Assembly (NCBI RefSeq): GCF_014649035.1
Contig: NZ_BMSG01000027.1
Coordinates: forward strand, 47,901 to 111,900
Source of the DNA: Streptomyces sindenensis
GTDB lineage: Bacteria > Actinomycetota > Actinomycetes > Streptomycetales > Streptomycetaceae
Reading direction: 5' to 3'
Length of the DNA stretch: 64,000 bases
The position numbers were made by a program, and so were the translations under genes. Every line of letters starts with the position of its first letter. The first letter of the stretch is position 1. The notes beneath the pieces were generated by a model that saw only the letters and a program-made list of their open reading frames with translations, was not told the origin of the DNA and ran no database searches. This document shows, piece by piece, positions 1 through 9,695 of this stretch.

Positions 1-2588
1 CGGAAGTCCTCCGCCGTCTCCACGTCGTCCTCGTCCTCGCTCTCCAGGAGCGGGGTGAAGCGGGCGACGGCGGGGGAGAGGAGCCGGTACAACTCGGCGT
101 GCAGCTTCTCCCACTTGGCCTGCGAACCGGCCGCCTTCTCCTTCGCTTCGAAGTACGCGGCGGCGAATTCGTCCATCTCCGGCTCCGAGATGATCGGCGC
201 CGACATGACCCGGCTCTGCGCGGTGTAGAGCAGGTTCGGGTCGGAGGGAAGAGTCATCGCCTCCTCGTAGTACGGGCGGAACGCGTCCTGGATGTCCTCG
301 GCCTCGTTGGCGAAGTCGAGCACGGCCAGGTCCGCCTGGGCCTTGCGCTCGGCGGTGCGGTTGAGGCGGGAGAGGGTCTGCACGGCGGAGATGCCGGTCA
401 GCTTCTTGTTGACGTACATCGTCGTCAGCAGCGGCTGGTCGAAGCCGGTCTGGTACTTCTCCGCTACCACCAGGATCTTGTACTCCTGCTGGCCACGCCC
501 GCCGGCCTTCGCCGCCTTGTCGTCGGCACGGGTGTACGCGAACGCCTTCGGCAGGGCGCCCTCCGAAATGCCCCCGTTCTCCTTCGGCTCGGTCGTCTCC
601 TCGCCCTCGATGGTGAGCGAGCCGGAGAACGCGACGAGCACACCCAGGTCCGGGTACTTGGTGTCGTAGTCGCGGTCCTTGATGTAGCTCTTGATGGCCC
701 GGGCCATGTGTGCGGCCGACTCCCGAGAAGCCGTGACCACCATGGACTTGGCCCGCCCGCCGAGCCGGCCGCGGGAGTGGGCGAGGAAGTGCTCGACGAT
801 CACCTGGGCGTGCTGGGAAACGGTGTGCTCATGCGTGAGCGCGTACCGGGCGAGCAGGCCGTTCGCCTTCGCAGGGTCGACCTCGCGCTCGTCCGGGTTC
901 TGGTTCACCAGCTTCCAGTACGTGTTGTACGTGACGTAGTTCCGTAGCGGGTCGAGGATGAAGCCTTCCTCGATGGCCTGGCGCATGGAGTACGTGTGGA
1001 AGGGCCGGTAGACCGCCTTGCCGTCCACCGTGTGTTCCGTGCCGAAGAGTTCGAGCGTCTTGGCCTTGGGGGTGGCGGTGAACGCGAAGTAGGAGAGGTT
1101 CGCGGCCCGCGAGCGTTCGATCGCCTTCTTCTTGAGCTTCTCGTCGACCGTGACGGTGGTGGTTCCCTGGTCCTCCGAGTCCGAGTCCAGACCGAGGTCC
1201 CGGAGGGCCGCCCGTACGGCGGTGGCGGCGTCGCCCGACTGCGAGGAGTGCGCCTCGTCCACGATGATCGCGAAGCTGGTGCCGGTCAGCTCGGTCGGAT
1301 TGCGCTTGATGTAGTCCAGCAGAGCGGGGAACGAGTGCAGGGTGACCGTGACGATCTTGCCGGTGTCCCGGGACAGCGCGCGGGCGAGCTGTTCGCTCTT
1401 CGCCCCGTGCTTCTCGTCGACCTTGACGACCAGGCCCTCGGTCTGCGAGAAGCTGCCGACGGTTTCCCGGAGCTGGGCGTCCAGGTTGCGGCGGTCAGTG
1501 ATCACGATGACCTTGTCGAAGACCGGAGCCCCCGGTTTGACCCGCCCGGCCGCGAGGGCCTCCGTGTCGAGGGCGCGCGGGTCGGTGTCGGCGTGCAGGT
1601 CGCTCAAGCGATGAGCAAGCCAGCCGATGGTGTTCGACTTCCCGGAACCGGCCGAGGCCATGACCAGGTAGTTCTGCCCGACGCCGTGGGTGGCGGCGTG
1701 GGTGGTCAGCCGCTTGACCACGTCCCACTGGTGGAAGCGCGGGAAGATCGTCGTCCTTGTGGTCCCGCCACCCGGCGTCTTGGTCTTCTGCTGGTGCACG
1801 AACCGCTGGAGCAGGTCGAGCCAGTTGTCCCGCGCCCAGACCTGTTCCCAGAGGTACGAGGTGGCGTACGTGCCGTACGCCGTCGGGTCCGGGTTTCCGG
1901 CCCCGCCGGGCTGGCCGGCGCCGTTGGAACCGGTGTTGAACGGCAGGAAGCGGGTGTTCTTGCCCCGGAGCTGGGTCGCGACGAAGACCAGGTCCGGGTC
2001 GACGGCGAAGTTGGCGATAACCCGGCGCGTGAAGATCAGCTCGGTGGGGTCGCGGTCGGTGCGGTACTGCTCCTTGGCGTTTTCGACGCCTTGGCGAGTG
2101 AGCGGGTTCTTCAGCTCGGCGGTGGCGAGGGGGATGCCGTTGAGGAACAGGGTCAGGTCGAGCTTGTTCCCCCAGTCGGCCTGCTTGGTGGCGTAGACGA
2201 GCTCGCGTACGACGGTTAGGCGGTTGGCCCGGTAGCCGTCGAGGACGGAGTCGGCGGCGACGAGATTCGGCTTGAAGTAGGCCACGCGGAGCCGGACGCC
2301 CCGGTCCTTGACGCCGTTACGCAGGACGGTGAGCAGGCCGTCGTCGCTGATGGCGCGGTCGAGGCGCTGGGCGAAGCCGCGCTGGGCCTCGTTGACGTTG
2401 TTGCCGTAGACGGCGAGGAGGTCGTTCCACTCGTCGATCTGTGTCTCGCCGATGAACGTGAACAACTCGTTGGTGTCCAGGCCGAGGTCGGCCTGGTAGT
2501 CCTCGGGGCGCGCCTCGCGCCAGCCGCGCTCGGACATGGCGGCGACTATGGCGTCGCCGAAGGCGGACTCGTGGTGGATGGGGGCCAT
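1..2588 (-). CDS. hsdR: Type I restriction endonuclease subunit R (HsdR), 3' end outside window
   Basis: Motor and nuclease subunit of a type I restriction enzyme. It cleaves unmodified DNA far from the recognition site after ATP-driven translocation. The gene is read on the minus strand from an ATG at 2588 and runs off the left edge, so about 862 residues are visible. Near residue 158 there is an A-E-L-K-N stretch that fits the PD-(D/E)xK nuclease fold. A Walker A motif SAGSGKSNT lies at about 312-320 and a DEAH box at 444-447, as in superfamily 2 helicases. The start lies 2 bp after the hsdS stop codon, so hsdM, hsdS and hsdR form one operon. No frameshift is seen in the visible part. The family is about 1000-1100 residues long, so only the C-terminal helical part is missing. 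Confidence 0.95.
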   Translation of the reverse strand, partial: MAPIHHESAFGDAIVAAMSERGWREARPEDYQADLGLDTNELFTFIGETQIDEWNDLLAVYGNNVNEAQRGFAQRLDRAISDDGLLTVLRNGVKDRGVRLRVAYFKPNLVAADSVLDGYRANRLTVVRELVYATKQADWGNKLDLTLFLNGIPLATAELKNPLTRQGVENAKEQYRTDRDPTELIFTRRVIANFAVDPDLVFVATQLRGKNTRFLPFNTGSNGAGQPGGAGNPDPTAYGTYATSYLWEQVWARDNWLDLLQRFVHQQKTKTPGGGTTRTTIFPRFHQWDVVKRLTTHAATHGVGQNYLVMASAGSGKSNTIGWLAHRLSDLHADTDPRALDTEALAAGRVKPGAPVFDKVIVITDRRNLDAQLRETVGSFSQTEGLVVKVDEKHGAKSEQLARALSRDTGKIVTVTLHSFPALLDYIKRNPTELTGTSFAIIVDEAHSSQSGDAATAVRAALRDLGLDSDSEDQGTTTVTVDEKLKKKAIERSRAANLSYFAFTATPKAKTLELFGTEHTVDGKAVYRPFHTYSMRQAIEEGFILDPLRNYVTYNTYWKLVNQNPDEREVDPAKANGLLARYALTHEHTVSQHAQVIVEHFLAHSRGRLGGRAKSMVVTASRESAAHMARAIKSYIKDRDYDTKYPDLGVLVAFSGSLTIEGEETTEPKENGGISEGALPKAFAYTRADDKAAKAGGRGQQEYKILVVAEKYQTGFDQPLLTTMYVNKKLTGISAVQTLSRLNRTAERKAQADLAVLDFANEAEDIQDAFRPYYEEAMTLPSDPNLLYTAQSRVMSAPIISEPEMDEFAAAYFEAKEKAAGSQAKWEKLHAELYRLLSPAVARFTPLLESEDEDDVETAEDF

Positions 2589-2590
2589 AC

Positions 2591-3784
2591 CTACACTCCG
2601 TCCGTTACGTTGCGGCCGCTGGCGGTGGAGACGTCGAACTGGCCGGTCACGGCGGCGGTGATGAGGGCTTGGCGGCGCTCGGCGAGGAGGGCCGACTGCC
2701 GGTTCGCGAGATGCACGAGCCGCAGGCACTGGCCGCGGTCGGCGTCGATCTGCTGGACGAGAGCGTCCTGGTGCGCACGAGGAGGGCAGTGGACGCGCAA
2801 CTTCAGCCCGTCCCCCACGCGCATGTGCTCGTGCAGTGATCCTGCTCCGAGGAGGCGCAGCTGCTTCTCCATGTGCGACCCCAGGAAGTTGTACAGCAGG
2901 AGGTCGTTCCGCATCACCTTTTCGTCGGCCCGGTACAGCATGATGCGCTGGCCCAGGAAGACAGGTGCGTCCGTCCGAAGAATTCCCGCCTGGCCCAGGG
3001 GGGCTTCGCGGGTAAAGAGGATGTCCCCGATCCGAGGGGCGCCGCGACGGTTCCATTCGACGAAGGTGGAATGCTCCACCGAGAAGGTGTTGGTCAGGTC
3101 GACTTCGCCGTTCCTGATATTGGAGGTGCGGATCATTCTGTAGGGCGTTTCCCCGTCCACGGTGGGCGCCGTCTTGTTGACGCAGTCCACGATCGCCTTG
3201 CACGTGGCTGATACCGGCACGAGGGCTTCCCCGGAGGAGCGAGACAACGCTGCGTCGATGACCGCCCGCGCCCGCTCGTGCGCCAGTGCGGTCAAATGCC
3301 GGTACCGGTTCTGCAATTCATGGATGCGATCCGTCTCGGAGGCGAGGAAGTCGGAGATGCGACGCTGCTCTTCCAGCGGTGGCAGCCACGTGGGGTAGTT
3401 CCCGACCAGCTCCCAGGAGGTGCGCGGCATCTTCGTTCCGTACGCCGTGCTGGTGGCCCAATCGAGCCACGGGGCTGACCTCGTGACATAGGAGAGGAAC
3501 CGGCTGTCGATCTCTGGGCCCGGACGCAGCACGAGGAGCTCCCCGGTTCCCGTGCCCGGTGATGTCGGCAGGTAGGTCTTCGCCAGATAGGGCCGGAGCT
3601 TGCTGAACAGCACATCGCCCGGGCGATGCCTGAGGCTGTCGCTCGCCGCCTTGAGCGGCAGGTTCTCGACGAGGAGGTGGCCAGTGGCGCTTTCGATCTC
3701 TTCCAGGCCGACGAACGGATGGCTGTCGCCATCGGATTTCTCGACCACATGGCGCACCAGGGATTTCAGGCGTACGTGTGTCAC
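2591..3784 (-). CDS. hsdS: Type I restriction-modification specificity subunit (HsdS)
   Basis: DNA recognition subunit of the type I enzyme; it directs both methylation and cleavage. The protein is 397 residues with two target-recognition halves. Each half ends in a helical conserved region that starts with a P-L-x-E-Q-x-R type motif; PPLEEQRRISDF is clear in the first half, and the second ends near LLAERRQALITAAVTGQ. I place the start at GTG 3784 because it overlaps the hsdM stop as GTGA. The open frame continues upstream to 4915, but that part is only a shadow of hsdM. The two variable halves are where specificity would have diverged by recombination. No truncation is visible. Confidence 0.93.
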   Translation of the reverse strand: MTHVRLKSLVRHVVEKSDGDSHPFVGLEEIESATGHLLVENLPLKAASDSLRHRPGDVLFSKLRPYLAKTYLPTSPGTGTGELLVLRPGPEIDSRFLSYVTRSAPWLDWATSTAYGTKMPRTSWELVGNYPTWLPPLEEQRRISDFLASETDRIHELQNRYRHLTALAHERARAVIDAALSRSSGEALVPVSATCKAIVDCVNKTAPTVDGETPYRMIRTSNIRNGEVDLTNTFSVEHSTFVEWNRRGAPRIGDILFTREAPLGQAGILRTDAPVFLGQRIMLYRADEKVMRNDLLLYNFLGSHMEKQLRLLGAGSLHEHMRVGDGLKLRVHCPPRAHQDALVQQIDADRGQCLRLVHLANRQSALLAERRQALITAAVTGQFDVSTASGRNVTDGV

Positions 3785-5793
3785 TCCGTCACCTCCCCCA
3801 GCAGTGCCTGGATCTCCGCTTCGAGCTCCTTGAGTTCCGTATCGATCTCCGCCAACGGCCGCGGCGCCTCGTACACGTAGAAGTGTCGCGTGAACGGAAT
3901 CTCGTACCCCACCTTCGTTTTCGTGTGGTCGATCCATGCGTCCGCCACATACGGGTGCACCTCCCGCTTCAGGTACTCCTCCACGTCCTGGCCCAGCGGC
4001 ACGTTCTCGTAGTCCCGCGATTCCGCGTCGGGCTCCGGCTGCCCCTTCACCCGCTGGACCTCGCCCCCCGGGTCCCGTACCCCCACCGCCTCCCTCAACG
4101 CCTTGCTGAACGGCGCCCCGGTCGGCCACGTCGTGCCGGCTGCCACCGCCGCGCCCTTGAGCGCGACCCACGCCTCGGACTTCGTTGCCCAGGACCGGGG
4201 GCCCTCCATCGCCTTGAAGGCGTCCACGAGCGCCGAAGCATTCGGCAGCTTCTGGATCGCCTTCGACGCCCCGACCGCCGCCAGCGTCTCCTCCGTCAGC
4301 TCGAACCGGAGCTTCAACGGCCGCTCCACCGTGATCCGCTGATAGCCGAAGGCCGTGTTGTCGAAGACCTTCACCTTCCCGTGCATCGGGTGCTCCGCGT
4401 TCGCCGCGGCCGCCACCGCGTCCCCGTACAGCCGCGTGATGTCGCCGATGTGGTTCGGCTTGCCGCCCGATCCGTCGCCCAGTTCCTTGCGCTTGTCGCC
4501 CAGTGACTTCCGCATCTTCACCCACTGGTCGCGCGCGTCCAGCAGCACCACCTTGCCCTTGTGCTGGGCGTCCTTCCGGTTCGTCAGGATCCAGAAGTAC
4601 GTCGAGATGCCCGTGTTGTAGAAGAGCTGATCCGGGAGCGCGACGATCGCCTCCAGCCAGTCGTTCTCCAGGATCCAGCGGCGGATCTCCGACTCTCCCG
4701 AGCCGGCCGCGCCCGTGAAGAGCGGGGAGCCGTTGAAGACGATGGCGATGCGCGAGCCGCCCCCGCCCTTCGCGTCCACCGGCTTCATCTTCGAGATCAT
4801 GTGCTGGAGGAAGAGCAGTGAACCGTCGTTGATCCGCGGGAGACCCGCGCCGAATCGGCCGGAGTCGCCGAGGTTCGTGTGCTCGTACTCGACGTCCTCC
4901 TTGACCTTCTTCCACTCCACCCCGAACGGCGGGTTCGCCAGCAGGTAGTCGAACCTCTCCCTTGCGTGGCCGTCATCCGAGAACGAGTTACCGAACGCGA
5001 TGTTCTCCGGGTCCTGGCCCTTGATCATCAGGTCCGACCGGCAGATCGCCCACGACTCCGGGTTGAGCTCCTGCCCGTACACCTCCACCGTGGCATCCGG
5101 GTTCAGCGCCTTGATGTGCTCCTCGGCCGCGCTCAGCATGCCGCCCGTGCCGCACGCTGGGTCCATGACCGTACGCACCACGCCGGGCAGGCTCAGGGCG
5201 TCGCCGTCCGGGGCGATGAGGAGGTTGACCATGAGCCGGATGACTTCGCGCGGGGTGAAGTGCTCGCCCGCGGTCTCGTTGGACTGCTCCGCGAAGCGGC
5301 GGATCAGCTCCTCGAAGATGTAGCCCATGTTGTGGTTGGACACGACCTCGGGGCGCAGGTCCAGGTCCGTGAACTTGCCGATCACCTGGTAGAGCAGGTT
5401 CGCGCTGTCGAGCTTCTTGATCTGCTGGGCGAACTCGTACTTGTCCAGGACCTCGGTCGCGTTCTCCGAGAACGAACCGACATACACCTGAAGGTTCTTC
5501 GCCGCGTTCTGCGGGTCGGCGGCGATCATCTTCAGCGTCAGTGCGCTCTTGTTGTAGAACGAGTGACCCGACGCCTTCCGCAGGAAGTAGTCACCATCGA
5601 TCTCCTGGCTCTCGTACAGGGCCGCCGTCTCGGCGACCTTCTGCCGCGTCGGCTCCAGTACGCATTCCAGGCGCCGCAGCACCGTGAACGGAAGGATGAC
5701 CTTTCCGTAGTCGGACTGCTTGTAGTCGCCGCGCAGGAGGTCGGCGACGGACCAGGCGTGGTTCGCCAGCTCCGTGTGCTTGCTGCTGTTCAA
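3781..5793 (-). CDS. hsdM: Type I restriction-modification DNA adenine methyltransferase subunit (HsdM)
   Basis: N6-adenine methyltransferase subunit; with HsdS it protects host DNA. The 670-residue product has an N-terminal HsdM helical domain (about residues 5-140), the SAM-binding motif DPACGTGGM at 211-219 and the catalytic NPPF at 287-290. The C-terminal region is coiled and charged. The open frame reaches back to 5955, but the family N-terminus (asparagine-serine-serine-lysine-histidine followed by the helical domain) begins at a TTG codon at 5793 with an AAGGAA element about 13 nt upstream, so I take that start. The gene is first in the hsdMSR operon. The promoter should lie in the 5794-5884 gap, which separates it from another methylase gene on the same strand. 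Confidence 0.93.
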   Translation of the reverse strand: MNSSKHTELANHAWSVADLLRGDYKQSDYGKVILPFTVLRRLECVLEPTRQKVAETAALYESQEIDGDYFLRKASGHSFYNKSALTLKMIAADPQNAAKNLQVYVGSFSENATEVLDKYEFAQQIKKLDSANLLYQVIGKFTDLDLRPEVVSNHNMGYIFEELIRRFAEQSNETAGEHFTPREVIRLMVNLLIAPDGDALSLPGVVRTVMDPACGTGGMLSAAEEHIKALNPDATVEVYGQELNPESWAICRSDLMIKGQDPENIAFGNSFSDDGHARERFDYLLANPPFGVEWKKVKEDVEYEHTNLGDSGRFGAGLPRINDGSLLFLQHMISKMKPVDAKGGGGSRIAIVFNGSPLFTGAAGSGESEIRRWILENDWLEAIVALPDQLFYNTGISTYFWILTNRKDAQHKGKVVLLDARDQWVKMRKSLGDKRKELGDGSGGKPNHIGDITRLYGDAVAAAANAEHPMHGKVKVFDNTAFGYQRITVERPLKLRFELTEETLAAVGASKAIQKLPNASALVDAFKAMEGPRSWATKSEAWVALKGAAVAAGTTWPTGAPFSKALREAVGVRDPGGEVQRVKGQPEPDAESRDYENVPLGQDVEEYLKREVHPYVADAWIDHTKTKVGYEIPFTRHFYVYEAPRPLAEIDTELKELEAEIQALLGEVTE

Positions 5794-5884
5794 GGGGTTC
5801 CCCGGATTCCTTTCGGACCCCCGCCCTACTCGCCGGGACGGGTGCGTACAAGTGTGGTCGGTACGTGACGTTCGTGGTGCTGAT

Positions 5885-8116
5885 TCAGGCCGAAGCGTCG
5901 GATGTGGAAGTAGTGGAGGTAGCGGGGGGAGGCGCATCGGCGTGCGACGGGGCATCCGCCCCCGGCGGCGGTACCAGCCCGCCCCCCGTCAGCCCGCCCG
6001 CCAGCAGCCCCGCCATGCGCTCGGCCAGTTCCGCGGCGTGCCGTGCCTCCGCGCGCAGCTCGTTCACGCGGCGGAACGCCTCGCCGTAGCGGCGCTGTTC
6101 CTCCAGAGGCAGGAGCGGTACGCGCAGCCGGCCGGGACTGACGTGCACGATCGTGCTGCCGGTCGACGCCGCTGCGATGTTCTCTTCCGCGCCCAGGAAG
6201 CCGGCGAGGAACCAGGCGTCGAGGCGCGACGGGTCGGGACGGAACAGGTGGACCTGGGGGCCGAGCAGTGCGCCTTCGTCCGCCGCGTCCGCCACTCGGG
6301 CCATCGCTCCGCCGCCGCCTGCGACCGCTCGTACGACCACGTCGCCCACCGCCACCATCGGCGCAGATTCCGTACGCAGGCCTGTCGGGTCGCCGGTCGG
6401 TCCGGTGCCCCGGGCGATGTCCCCGCCCGTGAGCACGGGGAGCGCCGAGACTGCGGGATCGGGCTCCCGCGTCTCCGGCGCGGTGCGGAGCAGGGTGAGC
6501 GCGCCGCCTCGGGCCAGGTCCGCCGCCGTGGCCGTACGCCACTCGCGGGGCGACGAGCCAGGGGCGGCGTGCCAGTCGGTCGAACGCGCCGCCTCGCCCA
6601 GGGATTCCGTCCGCGCGATGAGGCGGCGCCGGGCCTCGTCCGCTTCCCGCGCCAACTCCGCCGGTTCGACGTCGGTCCGTGAGACCCGCACATGCCGGGC
6701 GGGGGAGAGGTCGACGACATCGTCGAGCAGGTCGACCACGGGGACCGCGCGCGCTGCGCCCGGATCATCGGCGAATGCGTCCGGAGCCTCGGTGAAGGCC
6801 TCCCAATGGGTCAGTGCGGTCTCCGACAGCACAGACCAGTCCAACGTGGTGCGGCTGGTTCGAGGGGAGCCCGGGTTCAGGCCTCCGCCACGTCTGCCGG
6901 CACTCGTCACACCGGAAGAGGGGGCGTCGCCAAGGCCGCCCGTCACCCCCGCCACCGTCGTGTCGACGAACAGCACCGACTTGCGTTCGGGGCCCGCCGG
7001 TTCGGGGCGTTGCAGCACCCAGATGTGGAGACCGACGTGGAAGGGGGCCGCCGCGCCGGGCGGCAGGGCCACGATGGCTCGTACAGCTCCGCTGCGTACG
7101 AGGTCCATACGTACGCGGCGGCCCGACGCCCGGGACGCCGTGGCCGGAGGGAGGATCATCACCGCGTGGCCGCCCGGCTCCAGGTGCGCGAGCGCGTGCT
7201 GGACCCAGGCCAGCTCCGACTCGGCGCGCGGCGGCACACCGTAGGCCCAGCGCGGGTCGTAGGCCAGCTCGTCGTGGCCCCAGTCCCGGTCACCGTATGG
7301 CGGGTTGCACAGGACCGCGTCCGCGGTGAGCTGCTCGAAGGCGTCGGCGCGGAGGCTGTCCCCGGTGCGGACGGTGACCGTCGTGTCCGGTGCCGCCAGC
7401 ATCAGGGCGACCGCGCTGCGCCGGGCCTGCACGGGGACGCTGTCCTGACCGTACAGCTCGCTCGCGCCCCGCCGGGACGCCGCCGCGAGCAGGGAGCCGC
7501 TACCGCAGGCGGGGTCGAGAACGCGGACGGGTCGGCCGGGAACCAGCCGTGCCACGAGGTCCGCGAGCGGGCCCGGGGTCACGTACGTGCCACTCGCCGC
7601 CGTGTCCTCCAGCTCCCGCTCCGCGAGAACGCCGAGGGCCGCCTCGCCGCCCTCGTCCCGTACGCACAGGGCGAGCGCCCGTAGTACCGCCGTGTCCTCC
7701 GGCGAGAAGTGGACCGCTTCCGGGCCGGGAACGCTGTCGGCGAGCCGGGCGGCCGAGCTGTCCGCGTGGGTGATGAGGTCGGCGTCCGGCAGTTCGGCCA
7801 GCGCGGTCAGCTCATCCGGGATGCGGCGGGCCGCGGCGAGTACGAGCGGGAGCAGTTTCGCCACCGCGAGGCTGCCCCGGGGGTGCAGGCGCAGAGTGGT
7901 GCGCAATTCCTCCAGGGCGTTCGTGGCCGCCGCGTGGCCGCGCGTGGCCAGCCAGGCCCGAACCGCCGTCAGGTCGTACAGCGGGCTGCTCTCGTTGCCT
8001 CCCGTCGGCGCCGGGAAGTCGTCGTGCCGACGGCGCCAGTTGCTGACGGTGGCGCGCGTTACTCCCGCGATGCGGGAGATCTCGGCCGCTGTCACCTGCG
8101 CGGATGGCTGGGGCAT
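5885..8116 (-). CDS. N-6 DNA methylase with N-terminal HTH and C-terminal HsdS-like half domain
   Basis: Predicted adenine-specific DNA methyltransferase of 743 residues. Residues about 8-35 form a helix-turn-helix-like segment (AAEISRIAGVTRATVSNW). The SAM motif DPACGSGSL is at 201-209 and the catalytic NPPY at 271-274. The last third looks like half of a type I specificity subunit: a target-recognition stretch, then PLLPLEEQRRYGEAFRR and a coiled segment, then a low-complexity tail. It may therefore recognise and methylate DNA alone or as a dimer. No nuclease motif is seen. The ATG at 8116 is chosen because AGGACC lies upstream and the product starts just before the HTH. It is separate from hsdM by a gap of about 90 bp and is divergent from the DndB-like gene. 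Confidence 0.85.
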   Translation of the reverse strand: MPQPSAQVTAAEISRIAGVTRATVSNWRRRHDDFPAPTGGNESSPLYDLTAVRAWLATRGHAAATNALEELRTTLRLHPRGSLAVAKLLPLVLAAARRIPDELTALAELPDADLITHADSSAARLADSVPGPEAVHFSPEDTAVLRALALCVRDEGGEAALGVLAERELEDTAASGTYVTPGPLADLVARLVPGRPVRVLDPACGSGSLLAAASRRGASELYGQDSVPVQARRSAVALMLAAPDTTVTVRTGDSLRADAFEQLTADAVLCNPPYGDRDWGHDELAYDPRWAYGVPPRAESELAWVQHALAHLEPGGHAVMILPPATASRASGRRVRMDLVRSGAVRAIVALPPGAAAPFHVGLHIWVLQRPEPAGPERKSVLFVDTTVAGVTGGLGDAPSSGVTSAGRRGGGLNPGSPRTSRTTLDWSVLSETALTHWEAFTEAPDAFADDPGAARAVPVVDLLDDVVDLSPARHVRVSRTDVEPAELAREADEARRRLIARTESLGEAARSTDWHAAPGSSPREWRTATAADLARGGALTLLRTAPETREPDPAVSALPVLTGGDIARGTGPTGDPTGLRTESAPMVAVGDVVVRAVAGGGGAMARVADAADEGALLGPQVHLFRPDPSRLDAWFLAGFLGAEENIAAASTGSTIVHVSPGRLRVPLLPLEEQRRYGEAFRRVNELRAEARHAAELAERMAGLLAGGLTGGGLVPPPGADAPSHADAPPPATSTTSTSDASA

Positions 8117-8293
8117 GGCGGGGGTCCTGGACCTCTCGGATGCGAACGACAACGGACGACAACGGACGCCCCGTCGGTGATGGGCGGCCCTCTGGCGACG
8201 GCCGAAGACGCGGTCGACGACTCCTCATGATCAGCTGCCGCTTCCTACTGAACAGCTCACAACCTACACCAGCCCACATGTACGTCAATGTGT

Positions 8294-8324
8294 TTGACAG
8301 TGCTTTCATGGGAATGTTTATGTT
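8294..8324 (+). promoter_or_regulatory. Likely vegetative promoter of the DndB-like gene
   Basis: A perfect TTGACA hexamer at 8294-8299 is followed by an AT-rich stretch with TTTATG (17-bp spacing) or TATGTT (19-bp spacing) as the possible -10. The surrounding 8270-8330 is by far the most AT-rich part of this divergent intergenic region. The start codon at 8370 has a GGGGGGA ribosome site about 8 nt upstream. Confidence 0.5.
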
Positions 8325-8369
8325 GAGATGCTTCCGCAGTGGGGGCATCCGTCTCAGGGGGGAATCGCC

Positions 8370-9596
8370 ATGCGCATCACCATGCCGACAGCGGTCATCG
8401 AGGGGACCCAGCTCACCGTCATGCCGTTCCGTGCCGACGCGGTGATCGGGACCATGTCCGTACCGACGCTCGTCCAGCTCGTTCCGTCGCCCCGCCGCGA
8501 GGAGGACGTGAAGACCCTGAAGGCCGCGTCCGGGGCCGTGCGCCGCCATGCCGAACTGCGGTCGCTGGTCCAGCGGGCGCTGAAGTCCACGCAGAAGGGG
8601 AAGAACGTCGGCTCGTACGCCGAGTACATCGCCGACGGAGTCAAGGGTGAGCTGGGCGCCGGCTGGTCCACCCCGCCCATCACCTTCTGGCACGCGGGAC
8701 CGCTCGCCGCCCTCAGCGACGAACTGGTGGCGGGCACCGGACTGCGGACCCTGACCATTGCGCCCGGCACCTCGATCGTCGCCATCGACGGCGAGACCCA
8801 GACGACCGCCTGGCACGAGCTGTACGACGATCCGGAGCGCTTCGGCCTCACCTACACCGAACTCGCCCGCGTACGCATCCCCTTCGAGCTGTACGTGGAC
8901 CTGTCCGTGGACGACGCCCGGCAGATTTTCTACGACCGGAACGTGCAGGGCGTCGCCGTGGCCAAGAACCTGGCCATGTCGATGGACCAGCGGGACTTCG
9001 CCACGCGTCTCGCCCACCGTGTCGCCGACGCCGTCAAGGTCGAGATCGACGACAAGGTCGTGTCGTTCGCCAAGCTCGTCAACGCGAGCAAGCGCCAGGT
9101 GGGAAAGACCGATCCCGAGGTGATCACCCTCTCCGTGCTCCGGGCCCTCGTGATCACGACGATCTACGGGCGCGGTGGTCTCTCCCGCTCGGCGGAGACC
9201 GTGCACGAGGACGAGCTGCCCGCCGGGACGGATGCCCAGCAGGTGGAGGCGTACGTCCTGCCGCTGCTCGCGGGCCTGATCTCCGACCACAGCGCCCACT
9301 TCCTCGCGCGGAGCGCCCTCACCGCTCCTGCTGTGCTCGCCGGACTGGGCATCGCGGTGCACCACACAACGCCCTGGGCCGAGCCGTCGAACGCGCTCGG
9401 CTCCGATCAGCTGAGCCGCCTGCTGTCCGGTATCCGGTGGGAGCGGGACGCACGCTACTGGGACGGGGTGGCGGCGAAGGCGGGCGCCTCCGGGCGGCTC
9501 AACTTCAGCGGTGGCGTCAAGGACTCCGGGGGGCGCGTCGCTGACGCCATCCTCTACCCGGGAACCGAGGCCGGGCGTCGGATCCGCGGACAGTAG
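8370..9596 (+). CDS. DndB/DGQHR-like protein of unknown role
   Basis: Product of 408 residues. I see a degenerate DGQxR-like motif (IDGETQTTAWHEL around residues 139-151), then an F-Y-D-R-N-V-Q-G segment at about 187-194 followed by V-A-V-A-K-N-L. This order resembles the DGQHR/DndB superfamily, whose best-known member is the regulator of DNA phosphorothioation. No dndACDE or sspABCD genes are visible nearby. The neighbours are instead DNA methylase and restriction genes, which suggests a role in DNA modification or its control. The ATG at 8370 is preceded by a good GGGGGGA site; the frame extends 14 codons upstream without support. The assignment rests on motif pattern only. Confidence 0.6.
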   Translation: MRITMPTAVIEGTQLTVMPFRADAVIGTMSVPTLVQLVPSPRREEDVKTLKAASGAVRRHAELRSLVQRALKSTQKGKNVGSYAEYIADGVKGELGAGWSTPPITFWHAGPLAALSDELVAGTGLRTLTIAPGTSIVAIDGETQTTAWHELYDDPERFGLTYTELARVRIPFELYVDLSVDDARQIFYDRNVQGVAVAKNLAMSMDQRDFATRLAHRVADAVKVEIDDKVVSFAKLVNASKRQVGKTDPEVITLSVLRALVITTIYGRGGLSRSAETVHEDELPAGTDAQQVEAYVLPLLAGLISDHSAHFLARSALTAPAVLAGLGIAVHHTTPWAEPSNALGSDQLSRLLSGIRWERDARYWDGVAAKAGASGRLNFSGGVKDSGGRVADAILYPGTEAGRRIRGQ

Positions 9597-9695
9597 GCCG
9601 CCCGTCCCAGCCTGCCGTCCGCCGCCCGGCGCAGTGGACGAGGAGTCCCCCTGCCTCCCACCTGTTGTCGCATCACCAAGACCTGGAGCATACGC

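Noticed and set aside
99..2219. Plus-strand open frames of 282 and 407 codons
   Set aside because: Antisense to hsdR, whose helicase motifs are certain.
8370..9596. Possibility that this is part of a phosphorothioation (dnd/ssp) locus
   Set aside because: No dndACDE, sspABCD or pbe genes are present nearby; only the DndB-like protein is seen.
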